Source: Microvirga sp. TS319 (GTDB taxonomy: Bacteria; Pseudomonadota; Alphaproteobacteria; Rhizobiales; Beijerinckiaceae). From it: a stretch of DNA of 64,000 bases. The translations under genes and the position numbers were made by a program. The stretch lies in NCBI RefSeq assembly GCF_041276405.1, contig NZ_JBGGGT010000002.1, positions 248,001-312,000 of the forward strand, read 5' to 3'. Below, piece after piece: positions 48,284 through 56,896 of the stretch. Under the pieces are notes generated by a model. The model saw only the letters and a program-made list of their open reading frames with translations, did no database searches and was not told where the DNA came from. How positions within the stretch are numbered: position 1 is the stretch's first letter; the number at the start of each line of letters is the position of its first letter.

Positions 48284-51200
48284 TTATTCGCCCATCGCGA
48301 TCAGATTGGCGTTTCCGCCAGCAGCAGCCGTGTTGATCGTCACGGTCTGTTCCGTTGCGAACCGCAGCAGGTAGTGAGGGCCGCCGGCCTTCGGACCCGT
48401 GCCCGACAGGCCATGGCCGCCGAAGGGCTGCACGCCGACCACAGCGCCGATCATGTTGCGGTTCACATAGACGTTGCCCACGGAGAGCGCATCGACGATG
48501 CGTTTCACGGTGGCGTCGATGCGGGAGTGAACGCCGAGCGTCAGGCCATATCCCGTCCCTTCGACGGCCTGGATCACATCCTCAAGGCGGTTGGCCTTGT
48601 AGCGCACCACGTGCAGCACGGGGCCGAACACCTCCTGGGCCAGATCGTGCGGCCGGTTGAGCTCGAAGATATGCGGCGCCACGAAGGTCCCCGCGCTGGG
48701 CGCAGTGCCCGCATAGCGCACCTTTGCCTGCGTTTGCATGGCCGCGATATGGGCATCGAGCTTGTCTTTCGCCTCGCGGTCGATCACCGGCCCCACCTGG
48801 ACCGAGATGTCTCGAGGGTCGCCGAGCTTCAGTTCGCGCGCATTGCCCGCGATCATCTCGATCATCCGGTCGGCCACGTCCTCCTGCACGCACAGGAGCC
48901 GCAGCGCCGAGCAGCGCTGGCCCGCCGAACGGAAGGCCGACATCACCACGTCGTCCGCCACCTGTTCCGGAAGCGCCGTCGCATCCACGATCATGGCGTT
49001 GATGCCGCCGGTTTCCGCGATCAGCGGGACGATGGCCGCGTCCTTGTTCGCGAGCGTCCGATTGATGATCCGCGCCACGTCCGTGGAACCGGTGAACACG
49101 ACGCCCGCCACATCCCTGTGCTCGACGAGGCGCGCGCCCACGCGGCCGTCTCCCGGAACGAGATGAAGGGCGGTCTTCGGTACGCCCGCCTCATGCAGAA
49201 TGCGCACCGCCATATCGGCGATCAGCGGCGTCTGTTCGGCGGGCTTCGCCACGACAGCGTTGCCCGCCATCAGGGCCGCGCTCACCTGCCCGAGGAAGAT
49301 CGCGAGCGGGAAATTCCAGGGAGAGATCGCCACGAACACGCCACGTCCGCGAAGGCGCAGCACATTGCTCTCCCCGGTCGGCCCGGGCATGGCCTCGCCG
49401 GAGCCGAAGAGGGTGCGGCCCTGGACTGCGTAATAGCGGCAGAAATCCACCGCCTCACGGACTTCCGAAAGCGCGTCGTCGAGGGTCTTGCCCGCCTCGA
49501 CCTGCAGCAGATGCAGCAGCGCGCCGCGCCGTTCCTCCAGAAGATCGGCCGCCCGCTCCAGCGCTTCGGCGCGGGCCGTGGCATCCGTACGGCTCCACGG
49601 ACCGAAGCCTGCCCGGGCCGACGCCATGGCGCGGTCGGCGACCTCCGGCGTCGCTTCCGCAACCTGGCCGACGACCGTCGTTCCGTCGACGGGGCTGACG
49701 ACCGGGCGCGTCTCACCGGACGCGGCCTTGCCGTCGATCAGGGGATCGGCGCGGAAGCTCCGCTGGCCCGCGTGTGAGATCTCCTTGAGCAGGCCTTCGA
49801 GCGAGGTGCGATGACCGAACTCCACGCCCTTCGAATTGGCGCGCCCGGCTCCGTAGAGATCGCGGGGCAGCGGCACCTTCGGGTGGCGGGCCTGATCGGC
49901 CGAGACGATGATGTCGGCCGGCCGCTTGAGCAAGGCCTCCACCGGCACGTTCGGATCGGCAGCCACCGACACGAAGGAGGAGTTCGCGCCGTTCTCCAGC
50001 AGGCGGCGCACGAGATAAGCCAGTAGATCGCGGTGGCCGCCGACCGGGGCGTAGGCGCGGCAGGCCAAGCCCGGATTGTCCTCCAGCAGGCGCGCATAAA
50101 GCGCTTCGCCCATGCCGTGCAGACGCTGGAACTCGTAGCCTTCCGTACCGCCGGCGCGCTCGAGAATCGACGCGACCGTGAGGGCGTTGTGGGTGGCGAA
50201 TTGCGGATAGATGCGCGGCCGCAGGCTGAGCATCTTCTCGGCGCAGGCGACATAGTGCAGGTCCGTCATCGCCTTGCGGGTGAAGACCGGATAATCGTCG
50301 AGCCCGCGCTCCTGGGCGCGCTTGACCTCGGTATCCCAGTAGGCACCTTTCACGAGACGCACCATCATCTGGCGATCATAGCGTTCCGCGATGGCCGCGA
50401 TCGCGTCGACCACGGAGCCCGCGCGCTTCTGATAGGCCTGAATGGCAAGGCCAAAGCCCTTCCAGTCCGCCAGCGACGGATCGGCCACCACGGCCTCGAT
50501 CACCTCGAGCGAGAGTTCGAGACGGTCGGCCTCCTCGGCATCGATGGTGAAGTTGAGGTCGTAGGACTTCGCCTTCTGGGCGAGCTGGATCACCAGGGGG
50601 ACGAGCTCGCGCATCACGCGGTCGCGGCTCGTCGCCTCGTAACGCGGGTGCAGCGCCGAGAGCTTCACGGAAATACCGGGGCGGTTCGGCAGCGGCTCGT
50701 TGCCTGCCGAGCGGCCGATGGCGTCGATGGCGGAGGCGTAGGACTCGAAGTACCGCCGCGCGTCATCCGCCGTGCGGGCTCCTTCGCCCAGCATGTCGAA
50801 GGAGTAACGATAGATGCGGCCCTTGGAGGAAGAGGCGCGCTTGAGCGCCTCCTCGATGGTCTGGCCCAGCACGAAATGGTTGCCCATCACGCGCATGGCC
50901 TGACGGGTGGCGGTGCGGACGGCGGGAACACCGATGCGCTTCGTGAGCTGGCCCAGGATGCTCTCCGGCGTCTCACCCGGCTGGATCACCCGGGCGGTGA
51001 TGCCGAGCGCCCAGGCCGAAGCCGAGACCAGGAAGGCATCGGATTTCGCCTCGTGCCCGGCGAAATCCGCCTGGCCGAGCTTGTCTTCGATGAGCTTGTC
51101 GGCGGTGGCGGAATCGGGCACCCGCAGCAGCGCTTCCGCCAGCACCATGAGGGCCAAGCCCTCCTTGGTGGAAAGGGCATATTCCCGCAGCATCTCCTCC

Positions 51201-51382
51201 ACGCCGCCGAGGCCGCCGCCCTTGGCGCGGATGGCCTCGATCAGTCGTGTGGCGCGCTCGTCCACGCGGCGCTCACGCTCCGGAGGCAGGCGGGAGCTCG
51301 CCAGAAGGCGGGCGGCGATCGCCTTGTCGTCCTCGGCGAAGGGCGGATTGAAGGAAAGGGCAATGCTGGGATTGACGGTCAT
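48284..51382 (-). CDS. putA: Bifunctional proline dehydrogenase / glutamate-semialdehyde dehydrogenase PutA
   Basis: 1032 residues. Oxidises proline to glutamate: FAD-dependent PRODH (about 170-470; MVRLVKGAYWDTEVKRAQER, FATHNALTVASI, LEDNPGLACRAYAPVGGHRD) then NAD-dependent P5C dehydrogenase (about 530-990; GVFVAISPWNFPLAIFLGQV, VFTGSTDVARII, LIAETGGINAMIVDATALPE, catalytic Cys about 822 in RSAGQRCSALRLL). It starts MTVNPSIALSF without the ribbon-helix-helix domain of E. coli PutA, so it cannot self-repress. The divergent Lrp-type gene is the expected activator. Open codons upstream of 51382 belong to the opposite strand's genes. Confidence 0.97.
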   Translation of the reverse strand: MTVNPSIALSFNPPFAEDDKAIAARLLASSRLPPERERRVDERATRLIEAIRAKGGGLGGVEEMLREYALSTKEGLALMVLAEALLRVPDSATADKLIEDKLGQADFAGHEAKSDAFLVSASAWALGITARVIQPGETPESILGQLTKRIGVPAVRTATRQAMRVMGNHFVLGQTIEEALKRASSSKGRIYRYSFDMLGEGARTADDARRYFESYASAIDAIGRSAGNEPLPNRPGISVKLSALHPRYEATSRDRVMRELVPLVIQLAQKAKSYDLNFTIDAEEADRLELSLEVIEAVVADPSLADWKGFGLAIQAYQKRAGSVVDAIAAIAERYDRQMMVRLVKGAYWDTEVKRAQERGLDDYPVFTRKAMTDLHYVACAEKMLSLRPRIYPQFATHNALTVASILERAGGTEGYEFQRLHGMGEALYARLLEDNPGLACRAYAPVGGHRDLLAYLVRRLLENGANSSFVSVAADPNVPVEALLKRPADIIVSADQARHPKVPLPRDLYGAGRANSKGVEFGHRTSLEGLLKEISHAGQRSFRADPLIDGKAASGETRPVVSPVDGTTVVGQVAEATPEVADRAMASARAGFGPWSRTDATARAEALERAADLLEERRGALLHLLQVEAGKTLDDALSEVREAVDFCRYYAVQGRTLFGSGEAMPGPTGESNVLRLRGRGVFVAISPWNFPLAIFLGQVSAALMAGNAVVAKPAEQTPLIADMAVRILHEAGVPKTALHLVPGDGRVGARLVEHRDVAGVVFTGSTDVARIINRTLANKDAAIVPLIAETGGINAMIVDATALPEQVADDVVMSAFRSAGQRCSALRLLCVQEDVADRMIEMIAGNARELKLGDPRDISVQVGPVIDREAKDKLDAHIAAMQTQAKVRYAGTAPSAGTFVAPHIFELNRPHDLAQEVFGPVLHVVRYKANRLEDVIQAVEGTGYGLTLGVHSRIDATVKRIVDALSVGNVYVNRNMIGAVVGVQPFGGHGLSGTGPKAGGPHYLLRFATEQTVTINTAAAGGNANLIAMGE

Positions 51383-51420
51383 GGCGGGCCTCTGAAGGTT
51401 TCCGCAACATATAAGCGGTC

Positions 51421-51448
51421 CACGGCCGTGTTTCGATGGCAATATTGC
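51421..51448. promoter_or_regulatory. Two adjacent 10-bp palindromes between putA and its Lrp-type regulator
   Basis: cacggccgtg (51421-51430) and gcaatattgc (51439-51448) are each perfect palindromes in the ~110-bp divergent spacer, 18 bp centre to centre. Candidate binding sites for the Lrp/PutR-type regulator. Confidence 0.45.
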
Positions 51449-51495
51449 GGGTTTGTCCTTAAGATACGCGGCCAAGCTGGCAATCGGGCGTGAAA

Positions 51496-51957
51496 ATGAC
51501 GGAAATTGACCGGATCGATAGGAAGATCCTAAAGCTGTTGCAGCAGGACGGCAGGATTTCCACGGTGGACCTCGCCGAGAAGGTCGGCCTTTCGGCGACT
51601 TCCACCAGCGACCGGGTGAAGCGCCTGCAGCGGGAGGGCTATATCGCGGGCTTCGGCGCGAGGCTCGATCCCCATCGGCTCGGCCTGGAGCTTCTGGTCT
51701 TCGTGGAAGTCTCCCTCGACAAGACCACGCCGGACGTCTTCGAGAAATTCGCGGAAGCCGTGAAGCGGGCACCCGAGGTTCTCGAATGCCACATGGTGGC
51801 GGGCGGGTTCGACTATCTGGTCAAGACGCGCGTCGCCGACATGGGAGCGTACCGCCACTTCCTCGGAGAGATCCTGCTGGCGCTGCCAGGCGTCAAGGAG
51901 ACCCGCACCTATGCGGTGATGGAGGAGGTCAAGAGCGACGGCGTGCTGCCGGTCTGA
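51496..51957 (+). CDS. Lrp/AsnC-family regulator, probable proline-responsive activator of putA
   Basis: 153 residues. N-terminal HTH (DRKILKLLQQDGRISTVDLA, VGLSATSTSDRVKRLQREGY) and C-terminal RAM effector domain (VFVEVSLDKTTPDVFEKFAE, VLECHMVAGGFDYLVKTRV). In Agrobacterium and other alphaproteobacteria PutR is such a protein, divergent from putA and activating it with proline; assigning that role here rests on position. ATG 51496 is preferred to GTG 51490 on family length. Confidence 0.88.
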   Translation: MTEIDRIDRKILKLLQQDGRISTVDLAEKVGLSATSTSDRVKRLQREGYIAGFGARLDPHRLGLELLVFVEVSLDKTTPDVFEKFAEAVKRAPEVLECHMVAGGFDYLVKTRVADMGAYRHFLGEILLALPGVKETRTYAVMEEVKSDGVLPV

Positions 51958-51969
51958 TGGCCTTTGCAC

Positions 51970-52000
51970 GATCATGGCCGGATCAGGTCCGGCCATGACG
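51970..52000 (+). repeat. Half-length family B palindromic repeat
   Basis: atcatggccggatcaggtcc pairs with ggccatgacg. Only one arm pair of the longer elements is present. Confidence 0.7.
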
Positions 52001-52007
52001 TCTTCAG

Positions 52008-52085
52008 GAACGATGCGCTCATCGAAGAAGGGAGCAAAGGTTTCGATCCCAAAAGTGCAAATCCACTTTTCATGTCCGATGCTTT
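52008..52085 (-). repeat. Partial long family A palindromic repeat
   Basis: Contains gatgcgctcatcgaagaa, ggatccca-type core ccaaaagtgcaaatccactt and ends tccgatgctt. Matches the right half of 14174-14284. Directly abuts the TerC stop codon. Confidence 0.65.
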
Positions 52086-53118
52086 AACCGGCGACCCGGT
52101 CGCCTTCAGGAGCTTCATCGCGCGTTTTCCAGAGGCTCCACCCCACGCCCGCGGCCAGGATCGCGAAGGTCACGCCGAGCGAGACCGAAGCCGGGATCTT
52201 CGCAAGGCCCAGCAGGTCGGCCACGAAGATCTTGGAGCCGATGAAGATCAGCACGAACGCCAGGGCGTATTTCAGGTAATGGAAGCGGTGCACCATGGCG
52301 GCGAGCGCGAAATAGAGCGCGCGCAGACCCAGGATCGCAAAGATGTTCGACGTGTAGACGATGAATGGGTCCGTCGTGATGGCGAAGATGGCCGGAACCG
52401 AATCCACCGCGAAGATCACGTCCGCGATCTCGACGAGCACCAGCGCCATGAAGAGCGGCGTCATGAACCACGCGAGCCTGCCGGTCTTCGGATGCGGCTT
52501 CTTCACGAAGAAGTGCTGACCATGGTGCTCGTCGGTGACGTTGAAGCGCCGCCGCATGAAGCCGATCACCGGATTCTTCGCGATGTCGTATTCCGTGTCC
52601 GAGAAAGCGAGCATCTTCACGCCCGTGCCGATGAGGAACGCGGCGAAGAGATAGAGCACCCATGAGAACTGGGAGATCACCGCCGCGCCGAAGCCGATCA
52701 TGAGGGCACGCAGAACGATGACGCCCAGAATGCCCCAGAACAGCACCCGGTGCTGATAGAGGCGCGGCACCGCGAAGAAGGAGAAGATCATGGCGATGAC
52801 GAACACGTTGTCCATCGCCAGCGCCTTTTCGACCGCAAAGCCGGTCAGGTAGTTCATGCCCGCCTCGGGGCCGATATGCCACCAGACGAAGCTGCCGAAG
52901 GCGACGCCGAGGGTGATGTAGAAGGCGCTCATGAGAAGGCTCTCACGCACGCCGATCTCACGGTGCTTGCGATGCAGCACGCCGAGGTCGAGCACAAGGA
53001 GAGCGACGACGATTCCAAAGAAGGCGAGCCACATCCATAAAGGCGTGCCAAGCCAGCTTAAGCCTAAGACTTCAAGCATATGACCGAACCCGTTGTTGAA
53101 CCACGTCGGTTCCGACAT
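52084..53118 (-). CDS. TerC/Alx-family integral membrane protein
   Basis: 344 residues, about nine helices. Conserved acidic membrane motifs VLDLGVLHRK, FAVEKALAMDNVFVIAMIFS and VLVEIADVIFAVDSVPAIFA mark the TerC/Alx/MeeY group, linked to Mn2+ export and tellurite or alkali response. A cytoplasmic loop carries His-rich text TDEHHGQHFFVKKPHPKTGR. Start ATG 53118 has no good ribosome site; ATG 53079 (MLEVLGLSW) is an alternative that begins nearer the first helix. The 247-bp upstream spacer could hold a leader RNA. Confidence 0.88.
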   Translation of the reverse strand: MSEPTWFNNGFGHMLEVLGLSWLGTPLWMWLAFFGIVVALLVLDLGVLHRKHREIGVRESLLMSAFYITLGVAFGSFVWWHIGPEAGMNYLTGFAVEKALAMDNVFVIAMIFSFFAVPRLYQHRVLFWGILGVIVLRALMIGFGAAVISQFSWVLYLFAAFLIGTGVKMLAFSDTEYDIAKNPVIGFMRRRFNVTDEHHGQHFFVKKPHPKTGRLAWFMTPLFMALVLVEIADVIFAVDSVPAIFAITTDPFIVYTSNIFAILGLRALYFALAAMVHRFHYLKYALAFVLIFIGSKIFVADLLGLAKIPASVSLGVTFAILAAGVGWSLWKTRDEAPEGDRVAG

Positions 53119-53365
53119 CGCAGGGCTTCATGCGCCTGCCAGAGGGGCCCGGTCACCGACGAAAGCCAACATGGGAACGGTATCGAAATGCTTCAAGGGT
53201 CCCGCGAACCGAAGACGGTGCTCAATTTTTCGTCAGATGACGGCCCACAGGGCAGGCGTGTCCCGGCAACGGACTTGACCCGGCGCGCCGATCTGTTTGC
53301 ATGGTTCTCAACCAGGCAAAGCTGGCATTCGGGACAGCTCGGCTAGAACAAAGGTGGTGATAGTG

Positions 53366-54403
53366 ATGGTGTCGGAACGTTCGGCGAAGGCGCAATGGGT
53401 CAGGGGGCTTCTGGCCGGTGCCGCAGTGCTTTTCGGCACTGTCGTCGCGCAGGCGCAGACTCCCGTGCGGTTTTCTCTCGACTGGCGCTGGGAAGGCCCG
53501 GCGGCTCCCTTCGCCGTGGCGCTCGACAAGGGCTACTTCAAGGCCGAGGGACTGGACGTCACGATCGATCCGGGAGCGGGCTCCCGCGAGCCGATCTCGC
53601 GCATCGCCTCCGGCACTTACGATGCAGGCTTGGGCGACGTGAACTCGCTGGTGCGCTTCCGCGACGAGAATCCCGGCATGGACATCAAGGCGGTCATGAT
53701 GATGTACGACCGCCCGCCTTTCGCGATCATCGGCCGCAAAAGCCGTGGCATCACCAAGGATGTCTCGAGCCTGCAGGGCAAGACGTTCGGTGCACCGGCC
53801 GCGGATGGCGCCTTCGCGCAATGGCCGATCTTCAAGGCGGTCAACTCCATCGACGATTCCAGCATGAAGTTCGAGAATGTGGGGTTTCCGGTCCGCGAGC
53901 CGATGCTGGCGCAGGGCGAGGTCGATGCCGTGTTCGGTTTCGCCATGTCCTCCTATATCAACCTGAAGTCCCGCGGCGTGCCGGCCGACGACATCATCGT
54001 CCTGCTCATGAGCGATTACGGCGTGGACCTCTACGGCAACGCCATCATCGTGTCGGACAAGTTCGCGAAGGAGAAGCCCGAGGCAGTGAAAGGTCTTCTG
54101 CGTGCGATCATGAAGGGCGTGCACGACACGATCAAGGATCCGGCAAGTGCCGTGGATTCGGTCATCAGGCGCAACGACGTCGCCAAGAAGGACGTGGAAC
54201 TCGAACGTCTCAAAATGGTGCTGGAGCAGAACATGATCACGCCCTGGGTGAAGGAGAACGGCTTCGGCGGCATCGACCAGGAGCGTTTCGCCAGGGCTCT
54301 CGACCAGATCGGGCTTACCTTCAGCTACAAGAAGAAGCCGACCGTGGAGAGCGTGTTCACGGACGAGTTTCTTCCCGCGGCCGATCAGCGGAAAGTAAAC
54401 TGA
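53366..54403 (+). CDS. ABC-transporter substrate-binding protein, NMT1/SsuA-like
   Basis: 345 residues. Signal peptide (WVRGLLAGAAVLFGTVVAQA). Then a type II periplasmic binding fold: VRFSLDWRWEGPAAPFAVAL, DKGYFKAEGLDVTIDPGAGS, GTYDAGLGDVNSLVRF and LQGKTFGAPAADGAFAQWP. Relatives bind pyrimidine precursors, sulfonates, taurine or nitrate; the ligand here is unclear. No permease or ATPase gene lies on either side, so it is an orphan binding protein. ATG 53366 is chosen over an upstream frame extension. Confidence 0.88.
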   Translation: MVSERSAKAQWVRGLLAGAAVLFGTVVAQAQTPVRFSLDWRWEGPAAPFAVALDKGYFKAEGLDVTIDPGAGSREPISRIASGTYDAGLGDVNSLVRFRDENPGMDIKAVMMMYDRPPFAIIGRKSRGITKDVSSLQGKTFGAPAADGAFAQWPIFKAVNSIDDSSMKFENVGFPVREPMLAQGEVDAVFGFAMSSYINLKSRGVPADDIIVLLMSDYGVDLYGNAIIVSDKFAKEKPEAVKGLLRAIMKGVHDTIKDPASAVDSVIRRNDVAKKDVELERLKMVLEQNMITPWVKENGFGGIDQERFARALDQIGLTFSYKKKPTVESVFTDEFLPAADQRKVN

Positions 54404-54527
54404 GCCATTCCGAGGCGCGGTCGCAGCCGTGACCGAACCTCTTTCATTTCGCATGGAAGCGGCCCGCAGCATGATCCCGACGGGCTTCGGGCTCGCCATG
54501 GAGTTCCCGTGCAGGTTGCGTTCGATG

Positions 54528-54638
54528 CGCTAGAACCTTTTCCATGAACTTCGGTTCATGGAAAAGGCTCTTGTTGTTTGAGAAAGACGCCTTTTCTTCG
54601 CAAAACCGGCATCCACTTTTGCGGAAAAGGCCCTAGCG
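54528..54638 (-). mobile_element. MITE-like element, 111 bp (copy 2, inverted)
   Basis: Reverse complement of 1977-2087 with about six differences. Its terminal inverted repeats (cgctagaaccttttcc / ggaaaaggccctagcg) have two mismatches. The right end overlaps the cobW-family gene: the last Arg codon and the TAG stop come from the element's cgctag end. Confidence 0.75.
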
Positions 54639-55784
54639 CCTCAGCGACAGGGGATTGTCCGAGAGCGCGGCCGCATCGGGCTGGTCGATGGCGGGACGTC
54701 CGAGAAAGGCGTTCCAGAGCTTTTCCACCGTCTCGCGCTCCAGGTCGTCCACGATGAAGACGAGACGGCTGCGCCGGTCCTCGCTCGGCCAGCGCGGCAG
54801 GATGGCCGGAACATGGATCACGTGCTGCACGCCGTGAATGACCACGGGATGCTCCGGATCTTCCGCGAGAGCAACGAGCCCCTTCACGCGCAGGAGCTTC
54901 GCGCCTTGGGTGGAGCGGAGCAGATCCAGGAACATGTCGAGCGTGCCCTGGCGGATCGGCCGGTCGCTGGTAAGGCAGAAGGCGCGGATGCGCTCGTCGT
55001 GCCGATTCACGTCGTGATGGTGATGATGGTCGTGACGACCAGGATGGCCATGGTGATGATGCCCGTGCTGATGGGTGTGGCTCGCATGCTCGGCTTCTTC
55101 CACCGCCTCCGTCTTCAGCCACTCGGCCACGTCGGAGATCTTGCCCTCGAGATCGAACAGGCCCCCCGCGATGATCTCGCCCACCGGTGCGTTGCCTTCG
55201 AGAATCGTTGCGCCCGGGTTGAGCCGGTGCAGTCTTTCCCTCAGGCCGTCGAGGGCCGCCTTGTCCTGGGCCAGATCGGTCTTGGTCAGGACGATTCGCT
55301 CCGCGACGGCCGCCTGCTTCACCGCTTCATGATGCGCATCGAGGGTTCGGGGGCCGTTCACCGCATCGATGACCGTCACCACGCCCTCGACTGCGTAGCG
55401 CATGGACAGATACGGGTGATAGAGCATGGCGTGGAGGATGGGCGCAGGATCGGCGAGACCCGTGGTCTCGATGATCACGCGCCTGAAGGGCATGATGCGG
55501 TCGTTGTCGCGCTTGCGCAGAAGATCCTCGAGGGTTGCGATCAGATCGCCCCGTACGGTGCAGCACAGGCAGCCGGCGGACAGAAGCACCATGCCCTCAT
55601 CGATCGTCTCCACGAGCAGATGGTCGAGGCCGATCTCTCCGAACTCGTTGATGATCACGACCGTATCCTGCAGCGCCGGATCCTTCAGCATCCGGTTGAG
55701 CAGGGTGGTCTTGCCCGCTCCCAGGAAGCCCGTGAGGATCGTCAGCGGGATCGGTTGAGGCGGGGTCATGGGAGTGTTCGTCAT
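54633..55784 (-). CDS. CobW/COG0523-family GTPase (metallochaperone type)
   Basis: 383 residues. G3E P-loop GTPase. Walker A LTILTGFLGAGKTTLLNRML, the metal-binding CxCC in LSAGCLCCTVRGDLIATLED, Walker B-like VIIETTGLADPAPIL, guanine motif LTKTDLAQ. A His-rich loop (about 246-270, THQHGHHHHGHPGRHDHHHH) separates it from the CobW C-terminal domain. Members deliver Zn2+ or Co2+. The last residues NPLSLRR-stop run into a MITE-like element that supplies the stop, so the original C-terminus may have been longer. Follows a DMT transporter by 3 bp. Confidence 0.9.
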   Translation of the reverse strand: MTNTPMTPPQPIPLTILTGFLGAGKTTLLNRMLKDPALQDTVVIINEFGEIGLDHLLVETIDEGMVLLSAGCLCCTVRGDLIATLEDLLRKRDNDRIMPFRRVIIETTGLADPAPILHAMLYHPYLSMRYAVEGVVTVIDAVNGPRTLDAHHEAVKQAAVAERIVLTKTDLAQDKAALDGLRERLHRLNPGATILEGNAPVGEIIAGGLFDLEGKISDVAEWLKTEAVEEAEHASHTHQHGHHHHGHPGRHDHHHHHDVNRHDERIRAFCLTSDRPIRQGTLDMFLDLLRSTQGAKLLRVKGLVALAEDPEHPVVIHGVQHVIHVPAILPRWPSEDRRSRLVFIVDDLERETVEKLWNAFLGRPAIDQPDAAALSDNPLSLRR

Positions 55785-55787
55785 GGC

Positions 55788-56693
55788 TTAATCCGCAATC
55801 GGAATCAGATGGGCGTTCTTCAGGCGGCGCTGTTCCAGAAGAACGTTGGTGATGATGGCGGCCAGCACAAGGGCTCCGCCTGCGACCTGTATCGGAGAAA
55901 GGACCTCGTCCAGGATCAGGGCCGAGACGACGGAGGCGACCACAGGCTCCGTGCAGAAGACGATGCCGGCCGCGACCGCCGGGATCCGCCCGAGAGCCAA
56001 GAGCTGGAGCACGAAGCCGCCGACATAGCCGCCGATGGTCATCGTGACCGCAAAAGGGGCCAGGGCCAGGGTCGATGGCGGCGCGAGCTGCCCCGCCACG
56101 AGGCTGACGAGGATGGCGGTGGGCAGTACGATCAGCTGAACCCAGAACACCTTCGCCACCACATCCGATTTCGGGCAGCGCGCCGCCGCGAAGAACTGGA
56201 CGGCCGTTCCCACGCTGCCGCCGAAGGCAAGCGCCAGGCCACGCCAGTCGAGCCCCGTGAAGGCCGGGCCCACGACCAGGCAGACGCCCGCGGATGCGAC
56301 CGCGGCTACGCCAAGAAGCTCAGGCGTCAGCGGCGTCTTCTCCACGAGCGGGTTCGTAAGGACGATGATAATCGGATAGGTGTAGAAGACCACTGCGGCG
56401 ACCGTCACCGGAATGAAGGCGACGGAGGACAGATAGCAGATGCCCTGCATGGCGCTGGCGATGCCGAGCAGAAGAAGCGGCCCTCGCTCCTTTTCGACCA
56501 TGGCGAGCGAACGCCGCGCGATCAGGGCCACGGCGGCCACGAGCGCCAGCATCACGAAAACGCGGTAGACCACGATGGCCGACCCGCTGGCGCCGGCAAA
56601 GGAGGCCATGCGCGCGAAGACGATGTTGAAGCCGTACAGGCCGGCGGAGCCGATGGCGAGGACGAGGCCGGAGGCGTGGGCGGAGCGCGTCAT
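55788..56693 (-). CDS. EamA/DMT-family transporter
   Basis: 301 residues with ten hydrophobic helices in two EamA repeats (LAIGSAGLYGFNIVFARMAS; LALAFGGSVGTAVQFFAAAR), ending in VAGGALVLAAIITNVLLEQRR typical of the family. Metabolite exporter/importer of unknown substrate. Only 3 bp before the CobW-type gene on the same strand, so co-transcribed; a shared metal-related role is possible but unproven. Confidence 0.9.
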   Translation of the reverse strand: MTRSAHASGLVLAIGSAGLYGFNIVFARMASFAGASGSAIVVYRVFVMLALVAAVALIARRSLAMVEKERGPLLLLGIASAMQGICYLSSVAFIPVTVAAVVFYTYPIIIVLTNPLVEKTPLTPELLGVAAVASAGVCLVVGPAFTGLDWRGLALAFGGSVGTAVQFFAAARCPKSDVVAKVFWVQLIVLPTAILVSLVAGQLAPPSTLALAPFAVTMTIGGYVGGFVLQLLALGRIPAVAAGIVFCTEPVVASVVSALILDEVLSPIQVAGGALVLAAIITNVLLEQRRLKNAHLIPIAD

Positions 56694-56848
56694 GTCCAGG
56701 ATGGGGTTCGCGGAATGTGTAACCGTTCGCCCGGATCGGCAGGGAATGCAAGAGGCTGGGATATCGGCGGAAAGTCGGGTCCGGTCTTCACGCCCGCGGC
56801 CCTTCGGGCGCCGATGCGGAGCTCCCGTTCTCTCCGATGCACCAACGC

Positions 56849-56875
56849 AAAACGCCCGGCGCTGGGCCGGGCGTT
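56849..56875 (-). terminator. Rho-independent terminator after the D,D-carboxypeptidase gene
   Basis: On the reverse strand: 10-bp stem aacgcccggc/gccgggcgtt with loop ccagc, then tttgcg. 22 bp after the carboxypeptidase stop. Confidence 0.7.
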
Positions 56876-56896
56876 GCTCTTCATGGAGAAGGGAGA

